Source: Candidatus Limnocylindria bacterium (GTDB taxonomy: Bacteria > Chloroflexota > Limnocylindria > QHBO01). Taken from it: a DNA stretch of 44,503 nt. The notes below the pieces were generated by a model. It was given only the letters and a program-made list of their open reading frames with translations. It was not told the origin of the DNA and made no database searches. Location of the stretch: the NCBI GenBank assembly GCA_030146365.1, contig JASLBU010000011.1, positions 1 to 44,503 on the forward strand. The letters run 5' to 3'. A program made the position numbers and the translations under genes. Numbering within the stretch: position 1 is the stretch's first letter; each line of letters opens with the position of its first letter. This document shows positions 1-7,365 of the stretch, piece by piece.

Positions 1-383
1 GGCACCTCCCACATGACCTCGAACTCGTTGCCGTCGGGGTCGCGTCCGTACAGCGACTTGCTCACGCCGTGGTCAGATGCGCCCGTCAACGCCCCCATCT
101 CCCGGAGGCGTGCGGACATCTCCGCTAGGCCCTCGATCGTGTCGATCTGCCATGCGAGGTGGTACAGGCCGACGGATCCCCGGCTGGGCCGCGGAGCGGA
201 GGCTCCGATCTCGAAGAGACCCAGGTCGTGATGGTTGTGGCCTGACGGCGATCGCATGAAGACGGCGCGCATTCCGGGCGGGCGCTCGAGCTCCTCGAAG
301 CCGAACGCATCCCGGTAGAAGGTCGCGGCGGCATCGGCGTCACGCACGAACAGGACTGCGTGGTTGAGGCGGGTGATGGGCAT
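1..383 (-). CDS. VOC-family (glyoxalase/extradiol dioxygenase-like) protein, 3' end cut by window edge
   Basis: The protein starts MPITRLNHAVLFVRDADAAA and reads about 127 residues to the window edge, so its C-terminus is missing. It shows the two beta-alpha-beta-beta-beta modules of the vicinal oxygen chelate fold. Likely metal ligands are His8 near the N-terminus, a His in the segment SVGLYHLAW, and a Glu in DPDGNEFEVMW near the end. Members of the family use a divalent metal in ring cleavage, glyoxalase or fosfomycin-type chemistry; the substrate here cannot be told. The gene lies 3 nt after a 28-codon small ORF and downstream of a PPOX oxidoreductase, so it is probably last in that minus-strand operon. 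A related full-length paralogue lies at 10518-10961. Confidence 0.85.
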   Translation of the reverse strand, partial: MPITRLNHAVLFVRDADAAATFYRDAFGFEELERPPGMRAVFMRSPSGHNHHDLGLFEIGASAPRPSRGSVGLYHLAWQIDTIEGLAEMSARLREMGALTGASDHGVSKSLYGRDPDGNEFEVMWEV

Positions 384-386
384 TCC

Positions 387-473
387 TCAGCGCTCCAGAT
401 TCCAGCCGGGGCTCCAGCTCCAGCCGTTCGACGCGGTGGGGCCGATGTTGGCGTCGGCCATGGCGACCTTCAT
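387..473 (-). CDS. Candidate 28-residue Trp-rich small protein between two redox genes
   Basis: This short reading frame begins MKVAMADANIGP and ends NGWSWSPGWNLER, with three tryptophans in its last 12 residues. A purine-rich AAAGGAAG on the minus strand sits about 9 nt before the ATG and could act as ribosome-binding site. The stop codon is 3 nt before the ATG of the VOC gene, so translation of the two may be coupled. The upstream PPOX gene ends 31 nt earlier. I do not recognise the peptide. It could be a structural small protein, a leader, or a modified-peptide precursor, or it could be a chance frame; only the tight spacing and ribosome-binding site argue that it is real. Confidence 0.45.
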   Translation of the reverse strand: MKVAMADANIGPTASNGWSWSPGWNLER

Positions 474-504
474 GAGATCGGCTTCCTTTCGTGGCGCTCG
501 GGAC

Positions 505-933
505 TCAGTCGACGGCCCACTGACGGAGCCTGGTCGGCGTGATGCGGAGGGGAACGGCGTACTCGGCGGCGAAGGATGCCGGGTCGGCTCCCAGCCGCTC
601 GATGAGGACGGCGTACTTCTCGACGTATCCCGAAAGGCGATCGGCGAATGGGGCGGCGGGATCGACGACCGCCGTCCCGCTGACCACCGTGATCTCGTCA
701 CCGAGCTCATCCGTGCGGAGCGCGAATGCCACCTGCGGGTTGGCGGCGATGTGGCGGAGCTTCGGCTTGCCGCGCTGGGAGTACACCAGGATCGTTCGCC
801 GGTCCCACCAGAACCAGACAGGCGTGGGCACCGGCTGGCCCTCGGGGGAGACGGTGATCAGCCACCCGACGAGGTCCGATTCGAGGCGCCCATCGGCACG
901 CGCCCCCTTCTCGGTTCCCGGATCGATCACCAC
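505..933 (-). CDS. PPOX-class pyridoxamine 5'-phosphate oxidase-fold protein (probable F420- or flavin-dependent reductase)
   Basis: A 142-residue split-barrel protein. The segments VPTPVWFWWD (about residues 35-44) and LVYSQRGKPKLRHIAANP (49-66) are the hallmark strands of the TIGR03667/Rv3369-like PPOX group, in which the Lys-Leu-Arg-x-Ile part contacts the cofactor phosphate. Family members bind F420, FMN or haem and reduce or sense small molecules; which cofactor applies is not visible. I chose the first of two tandem GTG codons as start, because the next in-frame ATG lies far upstream and would run into the divergent dioxygenase gene. The gap to that gene is only 9 bp, so its promoter must lie within or beyond the neighbouring coding region. 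Confidence 0.85.
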   Translation of the reverse strand: MVIDPGTEKGARADGRLESDLVGWLITVSPEGQPVPTPVWFWWDRRTILVYSQRGKPKLRHIAANPQVAFALRTDELGDEITVVSGTAVVDPAAPFADRLSGYVEKYAVLIERLGADPASFAAEYAVPLRITPTRLRQWAVD

Positions 934-942
934 GGCGCGATA

Positions 943-2175
943 ATGCCACCGATGTTCTACGTGCAGCGCGGCGACGTCCCACATAAGCGCCACACCCAGT
1001 TTCGCAAGCCCGACGGCGGACTCTACGCCGAGGAGCTCTTCGGCGTCGAGGGCTTCAGCGGTCGGGCCAGCCTCCTCTATCACCACACGCCGCCCACGCA
1101 GACGCACCGGATCGAAAAGGTCCGCGACGTCCGCCTGGAGCAGTCACCGGACGAAGCCGGCGGCGCGCACCGGCATCGGCTCGTCAACACCAAGGATCTC
1201 GCTGCCAGGGGGGATGCGCTGACGGGGCGGGTCCCGCTCTTCTACAACGGTGACGTCACCTTCGGCGTCGTGCTGCCCGCGGAGCCGATGGAGCGGTTCT
1301 ACCGCAACGGCGAGGCGGACGAGATGTACTTCGTCCACACCGGCACCGGCGTCCTGGAAACGAACTTCGGGCCGCTCGACTACGGCCCCGGCGACTACCT
1401 CGTCATCCCGATCGGCACCACGTACCGGCTCCAGCCGTCTTCGCCCGACCAGCGCATGCTGTGGGTCGAATCGCCGTCGTCCATCGTCCCGCCGAAACGC
1501 TACCGCAACGACTTCGGCCAGCTGCTCGAGCACTCGCCGTACTCGGAGCGTGACATCCGCCCGCCGGCCGAGATGGCGCCGATCCTCGAGGATGGCGACT
1601 TCGTGATCGAGGTCAAGACGCGCGGCCGGATCACTGCCTACCACTACCGGCACCATCCGTTCGACCTCGTCGGCTGGGACGGTCACCTGTGGCCGTTCGC
1701 GTTCAACATCGGCGACTTCGAGCCGATCACCGGGCGCATCCACCAGCCGCCCCCGGTGCACCTCACCTTCCAGCCGCGCAACTACGTGATCTGCTCGTTC
1801 GTGCCGCGCAAGTTCGACTACCACCCGCTCGCCATCCCCGCGCCGTACAACCACTCGAATATCAACAGCGACGAAGTCATCTACTACGTCGCCGGCAACT
1901 TCATGAGCCGTCGCGGCGTGGACATCAGCTCCTTCACCATCCATCCGGCCGGCATTCCCCACGGCCCCCATCCGGGGTCGGTGGAAGCGTCCATCGGCAA
2001 GGAGGCGACCGAGGAGCTGGCCGTGATGATCGACACGTTTCACCCGCTCCACCTCACGCGCCAGGCCTCCGAGCTGGAGGACGATCGCTATCCGTACTCG
2101 TGGCTGCCGCCGGAGGACGGCGGGGAGCACGCCCGCGAGCTGTCTGACCGTGGCCCCGAGGCCTTCCCGGACTAG
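943..2175 (+). CDS. hmgA: Homogentisate 1,2-dioxygenase-like protein
   Basis: A 410-residue double-cupin protein close to the usual homogentisate dioxygenase length. Family enzymes open the ring of homogentisate to maleylacetoacetate using a non-haem iron, in tyrosine/phenylalanine breakdown. The C-terminal cupin contains PYNHSNINSDEVIYYVAGNF (residues 301-320), giving candidate ligands His304 and Glu311, and FTIHPAGIPHGPHPG (331-345) giving the further His. The spacing follows the bacterial HGD-like group rather than the classical mammalian sequence, so the true substrate may differ. No fumarylacetoacetase or isomerase gene is next to it. Two ATGs (943 and 952) are possible starts; no clear ribosome-binding site decides between them. 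The same frame is open far upstream, but there it overlaps the PPOX gene. Confidence 0.85.
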   Translation: MPPMFYVQRGDVPHKRHTQFRKPDGGLYAEELFGVEGFSGRASLLYHHTPPTQTHRIEKVRDVRLEQSPDEAGGAHRHRLVNTKDLAARGDALTGRVPLFYNGDVTFGVVLPAEPMERFYRNGEADEMYFVHTGTGVLETNFGPLDYGPGDYLVIPIGTTYRLQPSSPDQRMLWVESPSSIVPPKRYRNDFGQLLEHSPYSERDIRPPAEMAPILEDGDFVIEVKTRGRITAYHYRHHPFDLVGWDGHLWPFAFNIGDFEPITGRIHQPPPVHLTFQPRNYVICSFVPRKFDYHPLAIPAPYNHSNINSDEVIYYVAGNFMSRRGVDISSFTIHPAGIPHGPHPGSVEASIGKEATEELAVMIDTFHPLHLTRQASELEDDRYPYSWLPPEDGGEHARELSDRGPEAFPD

Positions 2176-2272
2176 GACCCACTTGCCGTCGGCGGCCGGT
2201 TGGCCTACAGCCCCGCTCGCGTGGTGCGCTTCTGGCAGTAGGATCGCCATGACTTCATCAGGAGCGCCCGAC

Positions 2273-2713
2273 ATGACCGATGCCACCGCCGTCCCCGTCA
2301 ACATGTTCGAGAACGACCGCGAGCTGATGGTCGTCGCGCCGATGCCGGGCGTCGCTCCCGAGGACATCAGCCTCGACGTCACCGACGACGGCCAGCTGAC
2401 CCTCCGCGCGGCACAGCACGGCGAGGGACAGGAGCGGATCGCCTACCTGCTGCGAGAGTGGTCGTACGGCCCGTACGAGCGAACGATCGAGCTGCCGTGC
2501 GCCGTGGATGCCCGGCGGGCGAACGTCAGCTACGGCAACGGCGTGCTGACGATGACCTTCCCGAAGGCCGCGGCGCACGCCGCCGGTCGCGTGCTGGTGG
2601 AGCGCACGGGGCACGCGCGAGGTGCGTCGGCCGGCCATCGAGGCACGCGCGGTGGCGACCATGACGACCCGAACCCCGATGATGGGAGCAGCGCGACCAC
2701 GGTCGTGGTGTGA
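2273..2713 (+). CDS. Hsp20/alpha-crystallin family small heat-shock protein with C-terminal extension
   Basis: An alpha-crystallin domain of about 90 residues contains the family motif MPGVAPEDISLDV and the closing GNGVLTMTFPKA. Such proteins hold unfolding proteins in a soluble state without ATP. After the domain comes a Gly/Asp/His-rich tail of about 35 residues with no recognisable motif. An AGGAG 8 nt before the ATG at 2273 supports this start. An in-frame ATG at 2249 would add eight residues and follows a TAGGAT box, so a second start is possible. The stop overlaps the start of the next gene by four bases (GTGA), which suggests translational coupling. A second Hsp20 lies at 42610. Confidence 0.85.
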   Translation: MTDATAVPVNMFENDRELMVVAPMPGVAPEDISLDVTDDGQLTLRAAQHGEGQERIAYLLREWSYGPYERTIELPCAVDARRANVSYGNGVLTMTFPKAAAHAAGRVLVERTGHARGASAGHRGTRGGDHDDPNPDDGSSATTVVV

Positions 2714-3189
2714 TCCTCTACTTCCTCCGGCACGGCAAGGCGGAGGCGCCCACGGCGGGGAATGATGAGGCGCGCTCGCTCACGGATGCGGGCGCCGCGG
2801 CGCTGCGTGCGGCAGCACCACTCTGGCGCCGGCTCAACCTGCGACCCGACGTGGTCGTCTCGAGCCCCCTGCGACGTGCGATTCAGACGGCCGAGCTCTG
2901 CTGCGAGGCGATCGGAGGGACCCCGATCACGAGCGACCGCCTGCGCCCCGGGGCTGAGTGGGCCGATTTCGGCCGGACGCTGGCCGAGCATCCGGATGCG
3001 CGCCGGATCCTGTTCGTCGGGCACGAGCCTGACCTCTCGGGAGCCGTAGCGACCCTGACCGGAGCGTCGTCGGTGCGGATGCGCAAGGGAGGCCTGGCCT
3101 GCGTGGAGTTCTATGGCGTGCCGGAGCCGGGGGCAGGAGAGCTCGCCTGGCTCATCGATCCCGATCTCTACGCCGATGACGGCGCCTGA
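2710..3189 (+). CDS. sixA: SixA-type histidine phosphatase
   Basis: A 159-residue compact member of the histidine phosphatase superfamily. The N-terminal FLRHGKAE supplies catalytic His8, the segment SSPLRRAIQTAE (51-62) supplies the second arginine loop, and LFVGHEPDLS supplies His105. The small size and motif order match SixA, which in E. coli acts on phospho-histidine of phosphotransfer proteins, and related phosphatases of similar size act on small molecules. It starts with GTG inside the stop of the Hsp20 gene. No histidine kinase or phosphotransfer protein is nearby, so its partner is unknown. Confidence 0.85.
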   Translation: MILYFLRHGKAEAPTAGNDEARSLTDAGAAALRAAAPLWRRLNLRPDVVVSSPLRRAIQTAELCCEAIGGTPITSDRLRPGAEWADFGRTLAEHPDARRILFVGHEPDLSGAVATLTGASSVRMRKGGLACVEFYGVPEPGAGELAWLIDPDLYADDGA

Positions 3190-3807
3190 GTGCGCTCGCT
3201 GGACCACGCGGCATTGCGGCTCCTGGTCGTGGCCGGCATCGGCGCGGCGATCGGGGCCGCGACGTCGTTCGGGCAGACGTTCCTGCCGGATGAGCTTCGA
3301 CCGCTCGCGAACTCCAGCGGCAGCTGGTGCGCGGTTGCCTTCCTTCTGGCTGGCGTCGCCCGAAGGCCCGCCGAGGGCGCGGCAGCCGGCGGGCTCACCC
3401 TGGTCGCCCTGCTGACGGGGTACGAAATGACCTCGGTCCTGCGCGGATTCGGTGTTGGCGTGCGGTCCATCTTCGTCTGGTCGTTGGCGGCCGTGACTGC
3501 GGGACCCGCCCTCGGCGTGGGCCGCCGATGGCGCGGTGCGCACGACGTCAGGCGACGGGCGTGGGGCGTCGGCGTCCTGCCGGGCGTCCTCGTCGGCGAG
3601 GGGATCACGTCCCTCGCCACGGTCGCCGGCACGACGTTCGCCGGGTACTGGATCGGCAGCAGCGTGGCTGGGCTGCTGGTCTTCTGGTTGCTGGGTCGCT
3701 CCGAGCTCGGCGACAGCCGCGGCTGGGCCCTCGCCGCGGCATGCGGGATTGCCGTCGCTGCTGCTTTCGTGGTCGCGTATTTGGTCGTTCTCCCCGCACT
3801 GCTCTGA
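3190..3807 (+). CDS. DUF6518-type multi-pass membrane protein
   Basis: A 205-residue hydrophobic protein with about six predicted membrane segments. The motif TSFGQTFLPDELRPLANSSG followed by WCAVAFL at the N-terminus is typical of the DUF6518 family as I remember it. No function is known for the family. The GTG start follows directly on the stop codon of the SixA gene with no gap, so the two are likely co-translated. Confidence 0.7.
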   Translation: MRSLDHAALRLLVVAGIGAAIGAATSFGQTFLPDELRPLANSSGSWCAVAFLLAGVARRPAEGAAAGGLTLVALLTGYEMTSVLRGFGVGVRSIFVWSLAAVTAGPALGVGRRWRGAHDVRRRAWGVGVLPGVLVGEGITSLATVAGTTFAGYWIGSSVAGLLVFWLLGRSELGDSRGWALAAACGIAVAAAFVVAYLVVLPALL

Positions 3808-3817
3808 CGGAGATCAC

Positions 3818-4183
3818 ATGCCAACCACAACCGTGAACGTTCGAAGCTTCACCAACGCAGACGAGCAACGCGACTTCCCGCTCGGCCGGTTCGACCTCGT
3901 GCGCATCGGCGGCATGAGCGTCGGTCGCGCACGGTACGAGCCGGGCTGGCGATGGTCGGAGCACGTCGGTGCGGCTCTCGGCCAGGCGGTCTGCGACGTC
4001 GCGCACCTGGGCCTGGTCATCTCCGGTCGCAACCGGATCGAGATGAGCGATGGGCGGGTGGTGGAGGTCGGACCCGGGGATCTGTTCGAGATCGGTCCCG
4101 GCCACGACTCCGTCGTCGTCGGGGACGAGCCGTACGTCAGCATCCACTTCCTCGGCGCGGATCGCTACGCAACACCGGAGTGA
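3818..4183 (+). CDS. Single-domain cupin protein
   Basis: A 121-residue protein. The first cupin motif lies around GWRWSEHVG (a short form) and the second around VVEVGPGDLFEIGPGHDSVV, including GPGHD with a candidate metal His. Small cupins may bind a metal and act as isomerases, dioxygenases or ligand sensors; the function is not determined here. GGAG 5 nt upstream supports the ATG. The stop overlaps the GTG start of the Nudix gene by four bases. Confidence 0.8.
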   Translation: MPTTTVNVRSFTNADEQRDFPLGRFDLVRIGGMSVGRARYEPGWRWSEHVGAALGQAVCDVAHLGLVISGRNRIEMSDGRVVEVGPGDLFEIGPGHDSVVVGDEPYVSIHFLGADRYATPE

Positions 4184-4629
4184 CCACGGAGCCGCGGCGG
4201 GTCACCCGGGTCAGCGCCTACGCCGTGTGCGTGGATGACGCGCAACGCCTCCTGCTGTGCAGGATCGCCCCGGGCTACACGCGTGACGACGACGGGAGGT
4301 GGACGCTCCCCGGCGGAGGGCTCGAGCACGGGGAGGACCCCCGTGACGGAGCCCTTCGGGAGCTGACCGAGGAGACCGGCTACGTCGGTGAGCTGGGAGA
4401 GCTGCTGGCCGTGGACTCGTGGGCACGGCGCCTCAGTGAGCCGGATGGGTCCGAGACCGACTACCACGGGATCCGCATCCTGTACCGATGCCGTGTCGTG
4501 GGCGGCGAGCTGCGGGTGGAGACGGCCGGATCGACGGACGACGCCCGTTGGTTCGGCTCGGACGAGCTCGCGCGTACGCCAGTGGTCGGCCTGGTTCGAG
4601 TCGCGCTTGAGCGCATCGGTGTAGCCTGA
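4180..4629 (+). CDS. Nudix hydrolase
   Basis: A 149-residue protein with a perfect Nudix box: G-x5-E-x7-R-E-L-T-E-E-T-G-Y within the segment GGLEHGEDPRDGALREL and the residues that follow. The box binds Mg2+ and hydrolyses a nucleoside diphosphate linked to another moiety. The substrate cannot be read from sequence. The GTG start at 4180 overlaps the cupin stop; the same frame is open further upstream, but that part lies in the cupin gene. Confidence 0.9.
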   Translation: MTTEPRRVTRVSAYAVCVDDAQRLLLCRIAPGYTRDDDGRWTLPGGGLEHGEDPRDGALRELTEETGYVGELGELLAVDSWARRLSEPDGSETDYHGIRILYRCRVVGGELRVETAGSTDDARWFGSDELARTPVVGLVRVALERIGVA

Positions 4630-4632
4630 GGC

Positions 4633-5040
4633 ATGGCCGATCTCCAGCTGCACACGCTGCTCCTGTGCGACTACGCCATGACGGCCCAGGACGGCAAGAT
4701 CAGTGCGGTCGGAATCTTCAGCCAGATCAACGTCGGGCGACTGCCCGCCGCGCACGGACGTTGCTTCATCGTCGCCATCCTCGAGGCGTCGCCCGGTCCG
4801 CACGAGCTCAGCCTCCAGGTCCTCAGCCCCTCCGGCAAGCCGAGCCTGCAGCAGGCGCCGCGGCTTCGAATCGAGGTGCCGCCGAACGCGACGACCGCCA
4901 ACATCGTCGCGGACCTGAAGGGCATGCGGATCGAGGAGATCGGCCGGCACCGGATCGAGCTGCGGAGCGGCGACTCCTTGCTCGGCAGCGCGCCGTTCAA
5001 TGTCAACCTGATCATGCGGCAGCAGCCCGGCAACGCCTGA
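4633..5040 (+). CDS. DUF6941 family protein
   Basis: A 135-residue soluble protein beginning with the pattern LHTLLLCDYAMTAQDGKISA, followed by GIFSQINV. This matches my memory of the DUF6941 family, in which the N-terminal LLCD.A...GK....GIF pattern is conserved. No function is known. The gene begins 3 nt after the Nudix stop, in the same run of genes. Confidence 0.7.
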   Translation: MADLQLHTLLLCDYAMTAQDGKISAVGIFSQINVGRLPAAHGRCFIVAILEASPGPHELSLQVLSPSGKPSLQQAPRLRIEVPPNATTANIVADLKGMRIEEIGRHRIELRSGDSLLGSAPFNVNLIMRQQPGNA

Positions 5041-5090
5041 GCTTCGGCTGCCGGACCTCACGCGCCGCCGCGTGCGCGCGTTCCAGTGAC

Positions 5091-5825
5091 ATGAGCATCC
5101 TCGACTACCAGCGGGCCTTCGCGGCCTCCGATCCCACCTACGACGGACGGTTCGTGACAGCCGTCCGCACCACCGGCATCTTCTGTCGGCCGACGTGCAC
5201 CGCGCGCAAGCCGATGCTGAGGAACGTCACGTTCCTGCCAGACCCCGGGGCGGCGCGTGCCGCGGGCTACCGGGCATGCCTGCGCTGCCAGCCGGACAAT
5301 GCGACGCCCGTCCACCTGCGAGCCGTCGAGACCCCGATCGGACCGATGACACTGGGTGCGACGCGGGAGGCGGTTGTGCTCGCTGACTTCACCGACCGGG
5401 CGATGATGCCTGTTCAGCTCGCCGCGGTGCGCCGCCGGATCGGGCCGACCACCGTCGGGTCCACCCCGTTGCTCGCCGAGCTCGAGGCCCAATTGCGCGC
5501 GTACCTCGCCGGCGAGCGCCGGACGTTCGATCTGCCCACGGACGTGCCCGGCAGCCCCTTCCAGGAGTCGGTCTGGGCCGAGCTGCGCGCGATCCCATAT
5601 GGCTCGACGATCTCCTATCGGGAGCTGGCCGCCCGAGTCGGCGTGCCGGCCGCCTCACGGGCGGTCGGTCGGGCGAACGGCTCGAACCGGCTGGCCGTCA
5701 TCATCCCGTGTCACCGGGTCGTCGCCAGTGGCGGTGGCCTGGGCGGCTACGGGGGCGGGCTGCCGGCCAAGCGCTGGCTGCTCGACCTCGAGGCGGCCGG
5801 CGGCCCTACTCCGCCGGCGGCTTGA
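5091..5825 (+). CDS. Ada zinc-domain fused directly to O6-methylguanine-DNA methyltransferase, no AraC domain
   Basis: A 244-residue DNA repair protein. Residues 1-72 form an Ada-type metal-binding domain with Cys32, Cys36, Cys63 and Cys66, in exactly the spacing of E. coli Ada (4, 27, 3), where one Cys accepts methyl groups from phosphotriesters. Residues 78-237 form a methylguanine methyltransferase with active-site Cys207 in IIPCHRV. E. coli Ada has two AraC-type helix-turn-helix motifs between these parts; here they are missing and the domains nearly touch. The protein is therefore likely a suicidal repair protein rather than a transcription activator. The 3' end overlaps the convergent fabI gene by 20 bp. 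Confidence 0.9.
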   Translation: MSILDYQRAFAASDPTYDGRFVTAVRTTGIFCRPTCTARKPMLRNVTFLPDPGAARAAGYRACLRCQPDNATPVHLRAVETPIGPMTLGATREAVVLADFTDRAMMPVQLAAVRRRIGPTTVGSTPLLAELEAQLRAYLAGERRTFDLPTDVPGSPFQESVWAELRAIPYGSTISYRELAARVGVPAASRAVGRANGSNRLAVIIPCHRVVASGGGLGGYGGGLPAKRWLLDLEAAGGPTPPAA

Positions 5826-6606
5826 AGTCGGCGCCCAGGGCGTGATAGCCGCCGTCGACGTGGATCATCTCGCCGGTGGTCATCGAGGCCCAGTCGGACA
5901 GCAAGAAGGCGCACATCTGCCCGACCGGTGTCGCGTCGGTGAGCGACCACGCCATCGGGGCACGCTGGCCCCACACCCCCGAGATCGCGTCGAAGCCCGG
6001 GATGCTCTTGCCCGCCATGGTGCGGATGGGACCGGCCGACACGGTGTTGACGCGGATGTTGTGCTGGCCCAGGTCCCGTGCAAGGTACCGCGTCGTCGCC
6101 TCGAGGCCGGCCTTGGCCACCCCCATCCAGTCGTAGATCGGCCAGGCGACACGCGCATCGAAGGTGAGCGACACGACCGCGGCGCCACCGTCGGCACCGG
6201 CGACCTTGAGCGGCTCGAGAACGCCGACGGACAGCGCCTTCAGCGAGTACGCCGACGTCTGCAGCGCGACGGCGACGCTCTCCCACGGAGCGGTGAGGAA
6301 GTTGCCCCCCAGCGCGTCCTGCGGCGCGAAGGCGATGCCGTGAAGGACGCCGTCGACTCGCCCCCACCGGGACATCAGCTCGGCGGAGACCGCCGCCACG
6401 TCCTCCGGACTGTTGACGTCCATCTGCATCACGTCCGGGGTCGTCGGCAGCTTGCGCGCGACCTTCTCGGTCAGCCGGACCCCCCGGCCGACGTTGGTGA
6501 GCAGGATCTCGGCGCCGGCCTCCTGTGCCACCCTCGCGACCGCGAAGGCGATGCTGTCGTCGGTCAGGACGCCCGTGATGAGCAGCTTCTTGCCCTCGAG
6601 GAGCAT
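5806..6606 (-). CDS. fabI: Enoyl-[acyl-carrier-protein] reductase, InhA/FabI type
   Basis: A 266-residue short-chain dehydrogenase-like enzyme that reduces the enoyl double bond in the last step of each fatty-acid elongation cycle with NADH. The catalytic pair is Tyr158 and Lys165 in PIYDWMGVAKAG, the same numbering as in mycobacterial InhA, and the C-terminal segment WGQRAPMAWSLTDATPVG is also InhA-like. The N-terminal motif ITGVLTDDSIAFAVA is the NADH-binding FabI signature. The ATG is preceded by GGAGG about 10 nt away on the minus strand. A TACAAT box lies about 60 nt upstream (6666-6671). Confidence 0.95.
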   Translation of the reverse strand: MLLEGKKLLITGVLTDDSIAFAVARVAQEAGAEILLTNVGRGVRLTEKVARKLPTTPDVMQMDVNSPEDVAAVSAELMSRWGRVDGVLHGIAFAPQDALGGNFLTAPWESVAVALQTSAYSLKALSVGVLEPLKVAGADGGAAVVSLTFDARVAWPIYDWMGVAKAGLEATTRYLARDLGQHNIRVNTVSAGPIRTMAGKSIPGFDAISGVWGQRAPMAWSLTDATPVGQMCAFLLSDWASMTTGEMIHVDGGYHALGADFKPPAE

Positions 6607-6754
6607 GCGAACGTGGCCTCCGGCGTGCGTGTTGGACGATCCGCGGGGGGAGCGGGACTCGTCGGATTGTACCCGCGCCCCGTGGCCGTCCGGGCCGCGC
6701 GGGCCAGGCGAGCGGCATGCGGACAAGGCGTCGTGAGGCTACGATCTCGCTCCC

Positions 6755-7216
6755 ATGATGGTTCGCCTCTACGACTATGACGTGCCGGCCGCCGATGGCC
6801 GTGACATCCCGTCCCTGCGTCCGCTGCTCGAGCCGCTGGATGCGTCGGCGCGTCGCACGCTGCTCACCGGGCTCTTCAAGCCGGAGCGCATTCCCGGCAC
6901 GATGGAGCGCCTCACGACCCTGGTGGAGGACGTGGACGTCAGCTTCACGAATGCCCTCATCACCCTCGACAACGCCACGCGCCCCCGCCGGTTCGTGGCG
7001 ATCGACGAGGCGAAGCAGATCCTCGACCGCTGGCTCCCGGAATCCGCGGTCGCTGGCGTCCGCGAGTGGGACGTCGCCCGGCTGCTGGAGCCGTACGGGG
7101 ACGGCACCTTCCACGGCAAGCTGCTCAAGCGAACCCGGAAGCAGCTGCGCTCGGTATCGAGCCGAGATGCGCTCACCGTGCCGTTCCTGTTTCGGCAGAC
7201 GTGGACCGCCCGATGA
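6755..7216 (+). CDS. Conserved-looking hypothetical protein, soluble
   Basis: A 153-residue protein with no family I recognise. It is mixed charged/hydrophobic, with no signal peptide or membrane segment. A TACGAT box ends 10 nt before the first ATG, which suggests a leaderless or nearly leaderless transcript; a second ATG follows directly at 6758. The stop overlaps the start of the next small gene (ATGA). Confidence 0.7.
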   Translation: MMVRLYDYDVPAADGRDIPSLRPLLEPLDASARRTLLTGLFKPERIPGTMERLTTLVEDVDVSFTNALITLDNATRPRRFVAIDEAKQILDRWLPESAVAGVREWDVARLLEPYGDGTFHGKLLKRTRKQLRSVSSRDALTVPFLFRQTWTAR

Positions 7217-7362
7217 GCCGGTCCACCCGCCGGCGTCGCGGGAGGCCATACCAACCCCTGCCGGCCGCGCGCTCCAATCGGTGGGTGGCGCGACTCATCA
7301 TCGTCGGCATCGGCGTGGTGCTCATCTTCGGTTCACTGGCGCTGTTCACCGGCGCGCAGTAG
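7213..7362 (+). CDS. 49-residue single-pass membrane protein
   Basis: The protein has a basic N-terminus (STRRRRGRP), then one hydrophobic helix (about residues 24-45, VARLIIVGIGVVLIFGSLAL), and ends soon after. It starts inside the stop codon of the preceding gene, so it is likely co-translated with it. Function unknown. The positive-inside rule predicts that the N-terminus is cytoplasmic. Confidence 0.65.
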   Translation: MSRSTRRRRGRPYQPLPAARSNRWVARLIIVGIGVVLIFGSLALFTGAQ

Positions 7363-7365
7363 GCC

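Noticed and set aside
1144..2382. A 412-codon open frame antisense to the homogentisate dioxygenase gene
   Set aside because: It is a GC-driven shadow: its translation is Arg/Val/Asp-rich with no motif, while the plus-strand frame is a clear family member.
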